Shown piece by piece: positions 1 to 8,369 of a stretch of 64,000 bases of DNA. Source of the stretch: Nonomuraea terrae (GTDB lineage: Bacteria > Actinomycetota > Actinomycetes > Streptosporangiales > Streptosporangiaceae); assembly GCF_004348995.1 (NCBI RefSeq), contig NZ_SMKQ01000003.1, positions 62,001 through 126,000 on the forward strand, in the 5' to 3' direction. The notes beneath the pieces were generated by a model. It saw only the letters and a program-made list of their open reading frames with translations, was not told where the DNA came from and ran no database searches. How positions within the stretch are numbered: position 1 is the stretch's first letter; each line of letters begins with the position of its first letter. The translations under genes were made by a program, and so were the position numbers.

Positions 1-2728
1 GCTCGGCGGCGATGAACGTCTCGGCCAGCCGCGAGCACACCCGCTGCTCCCAGACGCGCTGCTTGCTGGCCCGGAAGAACGCCAGGCACTCGGCGTGGTG
101 GTGGACGGCCTCGGTGAGCCGGCCGACGCGCGACAGGACGATGCCGAGGTGGTAGCGGGCCCGGGCGGTGCCCGCGCCGCTGCCGATCTCGGTGAAGATG
201 GCCAGGCCCTTCTCCGCCGCGGCGATGGCGTCCTCGGGGCGGCCGAGGCCAAGGTGCTCGCGGGCGGAGTAGCTGAGCACCAGCGCCTCGCCCGCGGGCA
301 CGTCGTTGTCGCGGTAGTAGCCCATGGCCGCGTCGAACAGGGCCAGGGCCTCGGTGTGGCGGCGCTGCCGGCCGACGACGACGGCCAGGGCGTTCAGCAC
401 CTCGCCGGTGACGATCTTCTCGCCGCGGGCCAGCGACAGCTCGTACGCGGTCCTGAAGTGCTCCTCGGCCTCCTTGAGCCGGTTGCCGGCGAACAGCACG
501 CGGCCCAGCACGTAACCGGCGCGCAGCTCGGCGGCCTGGTCGCCGATCCGCCGGGCGGCGGCCAGTACGGCGCGGGTACCCTGGTCGAACTCGCGCGTGT
601 GGGTGCCGGACTCCAGCAGCGGCTCCATGGCCAGCAGCAGGTCGGCGGCGGGCAGCAACTGCTCGGCGGCCCGCGCCGCGGCGGCGGCCTGGTTGATGGC
701 GGCGAACAGCGAGTCGCCCTCGGCCAGCAGCCAGGCGACGGCCTCGTCGGCGGTGCCGAAGGCCCGGCCGCTGCCGACCACCACCAGGTTGCCGGGGATC
801 ATGCTGCCCTCGTACGCCAGGCGGTGCGCCGACTGGGCAGAGGCCAGGTAGAAGCCGAGCAGGCGGCGCAGTGCCATCGTCTTGGCCTGGGGGCGTTCGG
901 TGCGGTCGAGCACCCGCCGGGCGAACAGCTTGAGCAGGTCGTGGAAGCGGTAGCGGCCCGGCCCGGGGGCCTCCAGGAGGCTCGCGTCCACGAGCGACTC
1001 CAGCACCTCCTCGGCCTCGAACGCGCTCAGCGACAGCACGGCCGCCGCCGCGCCCGCGGAGATGTCGGGCCCGTTGGGCAGCGACAGCAGCCGGAACGCG
1101 CGGGCCTGCGCGGGGTCCAGCTGGCCGTAGCCGAGGGCGAACGTGGCCTCGACGGCCATGGTGCCGACCTTCAGCTCGTCGAGGCGGCGCTGCTCGTCGG
1201 CCAGCCGCGGCACCAGCGAGGCGACCGTCCACGAGGGCCGCGCGGCCAGCCTGGCGGCCACGATGCGGACCGCCAGCGGCAGGAACCCGCAGGCGGCGAC
1301 CACGTCCATGGCCGCGCCGTGCTCGGCCGAGACGCGCTCGGCCCCGGCCACCGCGGCGAACAGCGACAGGGCCTCGTCCGGCTCCATGACGTCGAGGTCG
1401 ACCAGCCTCGCCGACGGCAGGTCGGCCAGCTTGACGCGGCTGGTCACGACGGCCGCGCACCCGGTGGAGCCGGGCAGCAGCGGGCTGACCTGCTCGGCGT
1501 CGCGGGCGTTGTCCAGCAGCACGAGGATGCGCCGGTCGGCCAGGATCGAGCGGTAGAGAGCCGAGCGCTCGGCGAGCCCCTCGGGGATGACATCGGGCGG
1601 GATGCCGAGCGCGCGCAGGAAGCCGCCGAGCGCCGACTCGGGGGCGGTGGCCTCGTCGCTGTAGCCGCGCAGGTCGGCGTAGAGCTGGCCGTCGGGGAAG
1701 ACCTCGTCGAGCAGGTGGGCGACGTGTACGGCGAGCGCGGTCTTGCCGACGCCGCCGATGCCGGAGATCGCCACCAGCGGCACGCCCTCGCCCGACAGCA
1801 GCGTGCGCAGGCGTACCGCGACCTCCTTGCGGCCGGTGAAGTCGCTGACGGCGGCGGGCAACTGGGCGGGGCGGGGCAGCTCGCGCGCGGGCGGCGGCTG
1901 CTCCTCCTCGTCGGGCGCCTGCTCGGCGGGCTGCTCGGCGACGGCGAGGGTGGGGTCGGCGGTCAGGATGCGCTGGTGCAGGGCGCTCAGCTCCGGGCCT
2001 GGCTCGATGCCGAGCTCCTCGATCAGGGCCTCGCGCGTCTCGGTGAACACGTTGAGCGCGTCGCCCTGCCGGCCGCAGCGGTAGTAGGCCAGCATGAGCT
2101 GGGCGCGCAGGCGTTCGCGCAGCGGGTGGTCGGCGGTCAGCGCGATCAGCTCGGAGACGACCTTGGCGTGGTTGCCCAGCTCCAGGTCGACGTCCATGAG
2201 CGTCTCGATGACGCTGATGCGCCGCTCGACCAGCCGGTCGCGCTGGTGCTCGGCGTACGGCCCGACCGCGCCGGCCAGGGGCTCGCCCTCGAAGAGCGCG
2301 AGCGCGGTTCGCAGGCACCGGGCGGCCTCGCCCAGCCGGCCGGACTTTCTGGCGGATTCGGCCTCGGCGACGCTGTGTTCGAAGCGGGTCAGGTCGAGTG
2401 CGTCGTCGGGCAGGCGCAGCGCGTAGCCGCGGCCGATGGAGGTGAGCAGCTCGGGACGCGAGCGCGCGGGCCGGTCAGGTTCGAGGACCGTGCGCAGCCT
2501 GGAGACGTACGTGCGCAGCGCGCCGAGGGCCCGCGGCGGGGCCTCCTCGCCCCAGACCGCGTCGATCATCTCGTTGGGGGTGACCGCGTGGCCTTGGCGC
2601 AGGAGCAGCATGCCGAGGATGGAGCGCTGCAGCGGGGTGCCGAGGTCGAGCTCCCGGCCGTCTCGCCACGCGCGGACAGGACCGAGCACGGCGAACTTCA
2701 GCCCGCCCTCACCGCTCTGACCAGCCAT
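1..2728 (-). CDS. SARP/AfsR-family transcriptional regulator with NB-ARC and TPR domains (3' end outside window)
   Basis: The frame is open from the ATG at 2728 to the window edge, 909 codons so far. An N-terminal OmpR-type winged helix (residues about 5-100; the segment LQRSILGMLLLRQGHAVT is visible) and a bacterial transcriptional activation domain (about 105-250) identify a SARP. They are followed by an NB-ARC ATPase with the P-loop GIGGVGKTAL (starting at residue 323, near position 1762) and LLDNARDAEQ as Walker B, and then by TPR-like helices in the last 200 codons. This is the AfsR architecture: a DNA-binding activator of secondary metabolism whose activity is thought to be gated by nucleotide and protein partners. 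The start is supported by GGAG about 11 bases upstream. Target genes are not visible in the window, so the pathway controlled is unknown. Confidence 0.93.
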   Translation of the reverse strand, partial: MAGQSGEGGLKFAVLGPVRAWRDGRELDLGTPLQRSILGMLLLRQGHAVTPNEMIDAVWGEEAPPRALGALRTYVSRLRTVLEPDRPARSRPELLTSIGRGYALRLPDDALDLTRFEHSVAEAESARKSGRLGEAARCLRTALALFEGEPLAGAVGPYAEHQRDRLVERRISVIETLMDVDLELGNHAKVVSELIALTADHPLRERLRAQLMLAYYRCGRQGDALNVFTETREALIEELGIEPGPELSALHQRILTADPTLAVAEQPAEQAPDEEEQPPPARELPRPAQLPAAVSDFTGRKEVAVRLRTLLSGEGVPLVAISGIGGVGKTALAVHVAHLLDEVFPDGQLYADLRGYSDEATAPESALGGFLRALGIPPDVIPEGLAERSALYRSILADRRILVLLDNARDAEQVSPLLPGSTGCAAVVTSRVKLADLPSARLVDLDVMEPDEALSLFAAVAGAERVSAEHGAAMDVVAACGFLPLAVRIVAARLAARPSWTVASLVPRLADEQRRLDELKVGTMAVEATFALGYGQLDPAQARAFRLLSLPNGPDISAGAAAAVLSLSAFEAEEVLESLVDASLLEAPGPGRYRFHDLLKLFARRVLDRTERPQAKTMALRRLLGFYLASAQSAHRLAYEGSMIPGNLVVVGSGRAFGTADEAVAWLLAEGDSLFAAINQAAAAARAAEQLLPAADLLLAMEPLLESGTHTREFDQGTRAVLAAARRIGDQAAELRAGYVLGRVLFAGNRLKEAEEHFRTAYELSLARGEKIVTGEVLNALAVVVGRQRRHTEALALFDAAMGYYRDNDVPAGEALVLSYSAREHLGLGRPEDAIAAAEKGLAIFTEIGSGAGTARARYHLGIVLSRVGRLTEAVHHHAECLAFFRASKQRVWEQRVCSRLAETFIAAE

Positions 2729-2769
2729 GCCGTATGTCTCCAAGCCCAATGGAACGATTTGTTACCAAA

Positions 2770-2783
2770 TGATAGATCTATCA
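2770..2783. promoter_or_regulatory. Perfect 14-bp palindrome in SARP upstream region
   Basis: TGATAGATCTATCA is self-complementary and lies 42-55 bp upstream of the SARP start, between the start codon and the heptamer array, where a promoter would be expected. It may be an operator for a dimeric regulator. No further evidence is visible. Confidence 0.35.
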
Positions 2784-2812
2784 CTACATGTCACCTAGAT
2801 CGCCGGATGATC

Positions 2813-2853
2813 GTTCATCAAAGCGTTGATCCGCCGTTGATCCGGTGTTGAGC
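2813..2853 (-). promoter_or_regulatory. Candidate SARP operator: 11-bp phased heptamer repeats
   Basis: GTTGATC occurs at 2825-2831 and 2836-2842 and GTTGAGC at 2847-2853, an exact 11-bp period with 4-bp spacers. A fourth relative, GTTCATC, sits at 2813-2819, one base out of phase. Heptamers repeated every 11 bp are the known binding arrangement of SARP activators. The array lies 97-125 bp upstream of the SARP gene start, so autoregulation is the simplest inference. Confidence 0.6.
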
Positions 2854-2930
2854 CCGCCCTCGGATGCTGGTGTCGCAAGGAGTGACACGCATCGCGGGGG
2901 CGTGTGTCATGGAGAGCGCGCGAAGGCGGG

Positions 2931-2968
2931 AAAAAATACCGGCCCCGCCCTGAAATCAGGGCGGGGCC
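2931..2968 (-). terminator. Rho-independent terminator of the GNAT gene
   Basis: Arms of 13 bases (GGCCCCGCCCTGA at 2941-2953 and its complement at 2956-2968) form a near loopless GC stem. Read on the minus strand the stem is followed by GGTA and six Ts (2936-2931), giving a classical intrinsic terminator 15 bp after the GNAT stop codon. Confidence 0.8.
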
Positions 2969-2982
2969 TCGTGGACGTTTTC

Positions 2983-3627
2983 TCAGGCGGCCTCGACCAG
3001 TCCGAGCCGCATGGCCAGCCGCTCGCGCACGGCCGGCCATTCGGGATTCAGGATCGAGTAGAACGCGGTATCTCGGACCGTGTTGTCGGCGCCTCGGCTG
3101 TCCGCTCGCCGCACCCCGTCGAAGTGTGCGCCGAGGGCCTCGATGGCGGCCCGGGATCTGGTGTTGCGTACGTCTGCCTTCAGGGTGACGCGGTGGACGT
3201 CCCACGTGTCGAAGGCGTGCGAGAGCAGCAGGAACTTGCTCTCCCGGTTGACCCCCGTGCCCTGGGCGCTCGCGCCCAGCCAGGTGTAACCGATGTCCGC
3301 CACGGACGGGATGTCGCCCACCGCACCGCGGGTACCCGGCGGCCAGGGCATGGGGCCCTGCCAGTACTCCAGGTGCATGAGACGGGTGGCACCGACCACG
3401 CGGTCGGTGTTCAGCCACCGGATGGCGAAGGGCAAAGTGCGTCCCTCCGCCTGCTCAGCCAGGGCGGCCTCCACGTAGGAGACCACCTCGTCCCGGCCAT
3501 TCGGGACCCGAGTGAAGGCATAGGTGGAGCGGTCTTCACTCGCCGCGGCGACGAGGTCATCGACGGCCGCGAGGCTGAGAGGTTCCAGGCGCACGGAGCG
3601 CCCGGACAGGGTGACGAGTGCGGGCAT
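2983..3627 (-). CDS. GNAT family N-acetyltransferase (RimJ/RimL-like)
   Basis: The protein of about 214 residues has the acetyl-CoA fold: an N-terminal strand with VRLEPLSL, a central ADIGYTWLGASAQGTGVNRES segment (acetyl-CoA pyrophosphate loop, Q/R-x-x-G-x-G/A degenerate as SAQGTGVNRE), and the RVTLKADVRNTRSRAAIEALGAHFDG segment typical of RimJ/RimL-type enzymes, where the Asn and Ser pack near CoA. Such proteins acetylate N-terminal or small-molecule amines; the substrate cannot be read here. An ATG at 3666 would add 13 poorly conserved residues; neither start has a convincing ribosome site, so 3627 is chosen by family length. It ends just before an intrinsic terminator and stands alone. 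Confidence 0.85.
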   Translation of the reverse strand: MPALVTLSGRSVRLEPLSLAAVDDLVAAASEDRSTYAFTRVPNGRDEVVSYVEAALAEQAEGRTLPFAIRWLNTDRVVGATRLMHLEYWQGPMPWPPGTRGAVGDIPSVADIGYTWLGASAQGTGVNRESKFLLLSHAFDTWDVHRVTLKADVRNTRSRAAIEALGAHFDGVRRADSRGADNTVRDTAFYSILNPEWPAVRERLAMRLGLVEAA

Positions 3628-3678
3628 GAGCACATGATGGAGGGAGGTGGGGGTGCGCGTAACCATGCAGTTCGGGAG

Positions 3679-3764
3679 ATCTTTTCCCGAGTTGCGCGGG
3701 CTGTGTGTTTCCGCAGGTCAGAAGGCCCTTTTGGGGAAAGGTAAACCTGCTCTTGGGAAAAGAT
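3679..3764. promoter_or_regulatory. Widely spaced 10-bp inverted repeat between GNAT and aminotransferase
   Basis: ATCTTTTCCC at 3679-3688 is exactly repeated in inverse at 3755-3764, with a related GGGGAAAGG at about 3734-3742 between them. The interval is both the upstream region of the GNAT gene and the downstream flank of the aminotransferase. Looping by a regulator or a chance repeat are both possible. Confidence 0.25.
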
Positions 3765-3768
3765 TCGC

Positions 3769-5043
3769 CTAACCGTGACTTGGCGTCGAGGCCAGCGCTC
3801 CGGCGGTGCCGCGCCGGGTCAGCGACAGCTCCCTCAGACCGGTCGTGAGGAAGTCGAGGTTCTCCGCGATCCACGGCAGCCGCAGGGGATCGGGACTGGC
3901 CAGAGCGGCCATGCGTTCCTCCGCCGTGTCGCCGTAGAGCAGGCTCACCGCGACGCGGACGCGGGCCGCCGCGGGGTCGTCGCCGAAGGCGTGCCCGGGC
4001 AGCACGCCGATGCCGTGCTCCTCCAGCAGGATCTTGGTGAGCTCGGCGGACCCGCCGAGCCGCAGGTGGCTCAGGTCCGGGTAGAGGTAGAAGCCGCCCT
4101 GGGGGGCGTCCACGCGGGCGCCGGCCGCCGTGAACCGCTCGTGGACCGCTCTGGCCACCAGGCCGTGCAGCCGACGGCTGCTCGCGATGCGCTCGGTCAG
4201 CTCGGGTGGGTCGCCGAAGGCGTACGCCGCCGCCTCCTGCACGGGTGCCGCGGGGGCCGACCAGATCTCACTGGCCACCGCGAGCAGCTGCGCGCGCAGG
4301 TCATGGGCGCCTTCGGGAAGCCGGGCGACGCCGATCCGCCAGCCGCCGAGCGCCAGGCTCTTGCTCAGCCCGGTCGTCACGATCGTCCGCTCGGGCGCGA
4401 GGTCGGCCGGCGACGTGTACGGCAGCGCCGGGTCGTGCACGAGGTCGCGGTAGATCTCGTCCGAGATGATCATCAGGTCGAGCTCCCTGGCGACGTCCAC
4501 CAGGCGGGCGACGGTCTCCGGCGTGGCCAGGCGTCCCGTGGGGTTGTCGGGCAGCGTCACCAGCAGGGAGCTCACGGTCCTGCCCGCCGCGCGGGCGCGG
4601 CGTACCTCTCGCGCGACGAGGTCCGGGTCGGGCACCCCGCCCTCTCCTGATGGTGCGGGCACCAGGATCGGGCGCGCGCCCACCAGGTCCGCCTGCGCCG
4701 CGTAGCTGACCCAGCTGGGCATGGGCAGGACGATGTCGCCGCCGATCGCCAGCAGCAGCCCGTACAGCAGGGACTTGCTGCCCGGTCCGCTGACGACCAG
4801 GTCGGGGTCGGTGATGAGCCCCCGTCGTGTCCAGTAGCCCGCCGCCGCGGCTCGCAGCCCGGACGTCCCCGCGACCGGCCCGTAGCCGTTGCGTTCTGAC
4901 GCGGCGGCCAGCTTGTCGCGCAGCGCCGGGTGGACGGGCAGACCGGCCTCACCGAAGGCCAGGTGCAGCACGCGTTCCCCGGCGCGCCGTCTTCGGTCGA
5001 TGTCTTCGTTCGCCGCCAAAGTGGCGGAAAGAGTAACGGCCAT
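3769..5043 (-). CDS. PLP-dependent aminotransferase class I/II
   Basis: 424 residues. Fold-type I landmarks are all visible: YGPVAGTSGLR (54-64) in the N-terminal arm, the DNPTG motif at 166-170, SDEIYRD (194-200) with the Asp that protonates the pyridine nitrogen, and GLSKSLALGGWRIG with the Schiff-base Lys at 228 and phosphate-binding Arg at 236. The family transaminates amino acids; the donor and acceptor cannot be predicted. The start ATG at 5043 has GGGA 11 bases upstream; an ATG at 5079 lacks a ribosome site. The gene is divergent from a LysR regulator with 79 bp between starts, which suggests that regulator controls it. Confidence 0.9.
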   Translation of the reverse strand: MAVTLSATLAANEDIDRRRRAGERVLHLAFGEAGLPVHPALRDKLAAASERNGYGPVAGTSGLRAAAAGYWTRRGLITDPDLVVSGPGSKSLLYGLLLAIGGDIVLPMPSWVSYAAQADLVGARPILVPAPSGEGGVPDPDLVAREVRRARAAGRTVSSLLVTLPDNPTGRLATPETVARLVDVARELDLMIISDEIYRDLVHDPALPYTSPADLAPERTIVTTGLSKSLALGGWRIGVARLPEGAHDLRAQLLAVASEIWSAPAAPVQEAAAYAFGDPPELTERIASSRRLHGLVARAVHERFTAAGARVDAPQGGFYLYPDLSHLRLGGSAELTKILLEEHGIGVLPGHAFGDDPAAARVRVAVSLLYGDTAEERMAALASPDPLRLPWIAENLDFLTTGLRELSLTRRGTAGALASTPSHG

Positions 5044-5122
5044 GTTTGTCACGTTCCCAGCGTGATTGGATGAAGGCATCAGCACAAGCGAGGCTTTTCG
5101 TGGGTAGGCATAAGGAAGTCTG

Positions 5123-6157
5123 ATGCTGGAATTGCGCCGTTTGGTCCTGATCTGCGAGTTCGCGAGAAAGGGCAGCATCGCCGCGACCGCGGAGTCTCTC
5201 GGGTACAGTCCGTCGGCCGTCTCCCAGCAACTCGTGGCCCTCGAACGCGAGACCGGCACGGCCCTGATCGACCGCACCGCGCGCAGCGCCGAGCTCACCG
5301 ACGCGGGCCGCCGTCTGGTCCTGCACGCCGAGCGCATCCTTTCGATGGTCGAGGAGGCCGAGTCCGACCTGTCCGCGCACGCGGGCAAGCCGTCCGGCCG
5401 GGTCGTCGTCACCGCCTTCCCCACGGCTGCCGTGGCATTCGCCCCCGCGCTCGCGCGATCACTGCGCCGCCACGAGGAGCTGACGCTGCGGCTGGGACAG
5501 AGCAGGTCGGGGCGCGGCATGCGCGAGGTGCAGTCGGGCGAGGTGGACATCGCTCTCGTGGACGACTGGTACGGCCGCGTCCGCGACAGCGAGAGCCTGC
5601 GGGTCTTCCCGCTGCTGCACGACCCGCTGGTGCTGGTGGTGCCGCGCAAGCACCGCCTGGCCGACCCCGACGTGCCGCTCGACCTGCGCGAGCTGCGTGA
5701 CGAGCCGTGGATGGCGACGCCCGACGGCGAGCCCTCCCGCCTGGCCGTGGACCGGCTGCTGGTGGACGTGGGCGGCACCCGGCCGACGCCGTGGGAGTTC
5801 GAGGGTCTCGGGACGATCCTGTCGCTCGTCGCCAAGGGCCTCGGCATCGCGGCCGTGCCCGCGCTGGCGCTGGCCGCGGGGGTGCGCGGGCTGGCCGTAC
5901 GGCGGTTTCCCGGCAACCCGGTCGCGCGGGAGGTGCACGCCGTAGCGCGCGGATCCAGCGTGCACCGGCCGTCGGTGTCGGTGACGTTGCGCGCCGTCCA
6001 CGTGGCCGCCCGCCTCATCGCCGCCGACCTCGACCCGGTACGCCTCGCAGACCGGCCGCGCGGCGGCAGGCCCGCCGAGGACGACCCGCTGGCCGACTTC
6101 CCCGCCGGACCGACGGGCTCGCGGGACAGCTCGGTGGGCCGGTCGTTCGGGGAGTGA
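5123..6157 (+). CDS. LysR-family transcriptional regulator
   Basis: 344 residues. The N-terminal winged helix-turn-helix (residues 1-60, with [20 protein letters not shown] as the helix-turn-helix and [11 protein letters not shown] following) is typical of LysR proteins, and the rest matches the two-lobed substrate domain (VVVTAFPTA start, [22 protein letters not shown]). The C-terminal 50 residues are a disordered Arg/Gly/Asp-rich tail. Divergent orientation to the aminotransferase implies control of that gene and of itself through the 79-bp shared region. The ligand is unknown. Confidence 0.92.
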   Translation: MLELRRLVLICEFARKGSIAATAESLGYSPSAVSQQLVALERETGTALIDRTARSAELTDAGRRLVLHAERILSMVEEAESDLSAHAGKPSGRVVVTAFPTAAVAFAPALARSLRRHEELTLRLGQSRSGRGMREVQSGEVDIALVDDWYGRVRDSESLRVFPLLHDPLVLVVPRKHRLADPDVPLDLRELRDEPWMATPDGEPSRLAVDRLLVDVGGTRPTPWEFEGLGTILSLVAKGLGIAAVPALALAAGVRGLAVRRFPGNPVAREVHAVARGSSVHRPSVSVTLRAVHVAARLIAADLDPVRLADRPRGGRPAEDDPLADFPAGPTGSRDSSVGRSFGE

Positions 6158-6188
6158 CCGGCCCCGGGACGCGATAGCGTCTGGCGGC

Positions 6189-6860
6189 ATGGCGCCGACG
6201 TACGACATCGAGCACCTGCTGCTCACCCAGCCGAGCACCCGAACGGTTGCGGGCGTCGACGAGGTGGGGCGGGGCGCGTGGGCCGGGCCCGTCACGGTCT
6301 GCGCGGTCGTCACCGACCTGTCCGAGCCGCCGGCCGGGCTGACCGACTCCAAGCAGCTGTCCCCGGCCAGACGCGGGCCCCTCGCCGCCGAGCTGGCCGC
6401 CTGGGCGGCGGGCGTCGGCTACGGCGAGGCGACCCACGACGAGATCGACACGCTGGGCATGACCGAGGCGCTGCGCCGGGCCGCCCGCCGGGCGCTGGAG
6501 GCGCTGCCGGTACGCCCAGACGCGGTGATCCTCGACGGCAAGCACGACTACATCGGCGCGCCCTGGCCGGTGCGGCTGGAGGTCAAGGGCGACGCGGCCA
6601 GCGTCTCGGTGGCGGCGGCGTCCGTGCTGGCCAAGGTGCGGCGCGACGCGCACATGGCGACGCTCGGCTGCGACGAGTACGGCTTCGCCGACAACGCCGG
6701 ATACCCCTCGCCCCAGCACCAGGAGGCCCTGGCGAGGCTGGGGCCGACGTCCCACCACCGGTTGTCGTGGTCGTACCTCGACGACCTGCCGAAGTGGCGG
6801 CACCTGAAGCTCCACCGCGACCCGCTGGTGGGCGAGGGCCAGGCGAGCTTGTTCGGGTAG
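6189..6860 (+). CDS. rnhB: Ribonuclease HII
   Basis: 223 residues, normal length for RNase HII. The catalytic DEDD set is visible: GVDEVGRG gives D24 and E25, LDGK gives D116, and VKGD gives D135, followed by the signature [14 protein letters not shown] (residues 140-153). LTDSKQLS at 51-58 is also diagnostic. The enzyme nicks the RNA strand of RNA-DNA hybrids and removes single ribonucleotides misinserted in DNA. The start ATG is in the position expected for the family. In many actinomycetes rnhB sits near ribosomal or signal peptidase genes; here it does not, and the next gene follows after 6 bp. Confidence 0.96.
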   Translation: MAPTYDIEHLLLTQPSTRTVAGVDEVGRGAWAGPVTVCAVVTDLSEPPAGLTDSKQLSPARRGPLAAELAAWAAGVGYGEATHDEIDTLGMTEALRRAARRALEALPVRPDAVILDGKHDYIGAPWPVRLEVKGDAASVSVAAASVLAKVRRDAHMATLGCDEYGFADNAGYPSPQHQEALARLGPTSHHRLSWSYLDDLPKWRHLKLHRDPLVGEGQASLFG

Positions 6861-6866
6861 GCGGCG

Positions 6867-7847
6867 ATGCGCATCGGGATCTTCGTCATCGCGGCACGGT
6901 TCCCCGGGCAGGAGCCCGGACGGGTGCTGGCGAACGCCGTCGAGCTGATCACGGCGGCCGAGGAGGCGGGTTTCGCCGACGCCTGGATCGCCGAACACCA
7001 CTTCATGTCGTACGGCGTGTGCCCGTCGGCCACCACCCTGGCCGCGGTCGCCGCCGGGCGTACGTCGCGGATCGGCCTCGGCACGGCCGTCAGCGTGCTG
7101 TCCACGCAGCACCCCGTGGCTCTCGCGGAGCAGGCGGCGATGCTGCATCACCTGTCGGGCGGCCGGTTCACGCTGGGCGTCGGCCGGGGCGGGCCGTGGG
7201 TGGACCTGGAGGTCTTCGGCACCGGCATCGAACGCTACGAGCGCGGGTTCGCCGAGTCGCTCGACGTGCTGCTCGGCGCGCTGTCCGGCGGCCCGGTCGC
7301 GGCCGGCGGGGAGTTCTTCCGGTTCCGTGAGGTCGAGCCGGTGCCGGCCGCGCGGCTGCGCCCGGTGGTGGCGTGCACCTCGGAGGGCACCGTGGCGCTG
7401 GCCGCCGAGCGCGGGCTGCCGATGCTGCTCGGCATGCACATCGGCGACGAGGACAAGGCCGCGATGGTGGCGGCGTACGCGGCGCGCGGCGGTGTCGCCA
7501 AGGGGCATGTGGCGGCGGGGGTCGGCTACGTGGCCGACTCGACCGGGGCGGCGGTGCGGGAGCTGAAGCGGACGATGCCGCGCTGGCTCGGGCCGGGGCT
7601 GGCGGGATACGTGCCGGTGGACGGCCGGTCACGCCCGTCGCGGGACGTGCCGGCCTACGTCGACCTGCTGACGCGCATCCACCCCGTGGGCTCGGCCGAG
7701 CACTGCGCCGAGACGCTCGTGCGCACGTCGGAGGCCACCGGGATCGAGGACGTGATCCTCATGGTCGAGGGGCTCGGCGAGCACCGGCGCACCCTGGAGA
7801 ACATCCGCCGCTTCGGCGCCGAGGTCCTGCCGCTGCTTCCGCGCTGA
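6867..7847 (+). CDS. LLM-class flavin-dependent oxidoreductase (luciferase-like monooxygenase)
   Basis: 326 residues of a TIM-barrel flavin monooxygenase: MRIGIFVIAARF start strand, DAWIAEHHFMSYG (the conserved EHH in the luciferase family), RTSRIGLGTAVSVLSTQHPVALAEQAAMLHHLSGGRFTLGVGRG across residues about 70-110. These enzymes use FMN (or F420 in actinobacteria) supplied by a reductase; no reductase is adjacent. It lies 6 bp after rnhB and is probably co-transcribed. The substrate is not predictable. Confidence 0.88.
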   Translation: MRIGIFVIAARFPGQEPGRVLANAVELITAAEEAGFADAWIAEHHFMSYGVCPSATTLAAVAAGRTSRIGLGTAVSVLSTQHPVALAEQAAMLHHLSGGRFTLGVGRGGPWVDLEVFGTGIERYERGFAESLDVLLGALSGGPVAAGGEFFRFREVEPVPAARLRPVVACTSEGTVALAAERGLPMLLGMHIGDEDKAAMVAAYAARGGVAKGHVAAGVGYVADSTGAAVRELKRTMPRWLGPGLAGYVPVDGRSRPSRDVPAYVDLLTRIHPVGSAEHCAETLVRTSEATGIEDVILMVEGLGEHRRTLENIRRFGAEVLPLLPR

Positions 7848-7859
7848 AGGGACCCGGAT

Positions 7860-7891
7860 GACCGGCGGGCCGGTGCGGCGGCCCGCCGGTC
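7860..7891. terminator. Strong GC stem-loop between convergent genes
   Basis: A perfect 13-bp stem (7860-7872 with 7879-7891) and a 6-base loop lie between the stop codons of the monooxygenase and the SCO5389-type gene. There is no T-run, as is common for actinobacterial bidirectional terminators. Confidence 0.6.
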
Positions 7892-7896
7892 GGGGC

Positions 7897-8283
7897 TCAG
7901 CAGTCCACGAGCTCCGGCTCCTGGTTGAGGATCTGGGCCCGCGGGGTGACGAAGTCGGCCAGGGCCCGGGTGGCCGCCGGGTCGAAGACCGCGACCCGGT
8001 GGCAGTTCTGGAACGCCAGGCGCACGCCGAAGTGGCGCTCCAGCGTGCCGCGCATCGCGTCGCTCGCCAGGCAGCGCAGCAGCTGGCCGCGCTCCTCCTC
8101 CGACGACGGCGGCACCTGGTTGTCGGCGAACGCGGCCCCGGTTTCCGCCCGCTGCTCGGCCAGGCCGCTGATCAGCGACCACGCGTAGGGAAGGGAGTCA
8201 CGGACGCAGGCGAGGAACGCCGCATCGTCCACCTCACCGGTCTTGGCCTGGTCGAGCAGATCGTTCGGAACGGTCAGCGACAT
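7897..8283 (-). CDS. SCO5389-type conserved actinobacterial protein
   Basis: 128 residues, recognised from memory as the small actinobacterial family named after Streptomyces coelicolor SCO5389: MSLTVPNDLL start, DSLPYAWSLI, FADNQVPPSSEEERGQLLR and HFGVRLAFQNCHRVAVF. The function is unknown. The protein is soluble, without signal or membrane segment. GAGGAG is placed 6-11 bases upstream of the ATG. It is followed at 8370 by a CooC/MinD-type ATPase gene in the same orientation upstream, with a stem-loop between them. Confidence 0.8.
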   Translation of the reverse strand: MSLTVPNDLLDQAKTGEVDDAAFLACVRDSLPYAWSLISGLAEQRAETGAAFADNQVPPSSEEERGQLLRCLASDAMRGTLERHFGVRLAFQNCHRVAVFDPAATRALADFVTPRAQILNQEPELVDC

Positions 8284-8325
8284 GCTGTCTCCTCTCGAAA
8301 CGGGTCGAAACTGACGCTAGATCGG

Positions 8326-8352
8326 CCGGGGATCGGCCTCATAGATCCCCGG
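8326..8352 (-). terminator. Stem-loop between ATPase and SCO5389-type genes
   Basis: CCGGGGATC at 8326-8334 pairs with GATCCCCGG at 8344-8352 across a 9-base loop. It lies 18 bp after the ATPase stop codon on the minus strand. It lacks a T-run, so it may attenuate rather than end transcription. Confidence 0.4.
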
Positions 8353-8369
8353 TGGGCACAGTCGTGTGG

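Noticed and set aside
95..2851. A 918-codon open frame on the plus strand
   Set aside because: It is the antisense shadow of the SARP gene; the minus strand carries clear winged-helix, P-loop and TPR motifs, while the plus frame gives low-complexity Gly/Arg/Gln sequence.
5044..6018. N-terminal extension of the aminotransferase of about 325 codons
   Set aside because: It is the antisense of the LysR gene; Ser/Arg-rich sequence with no aminotransferase resemblance.
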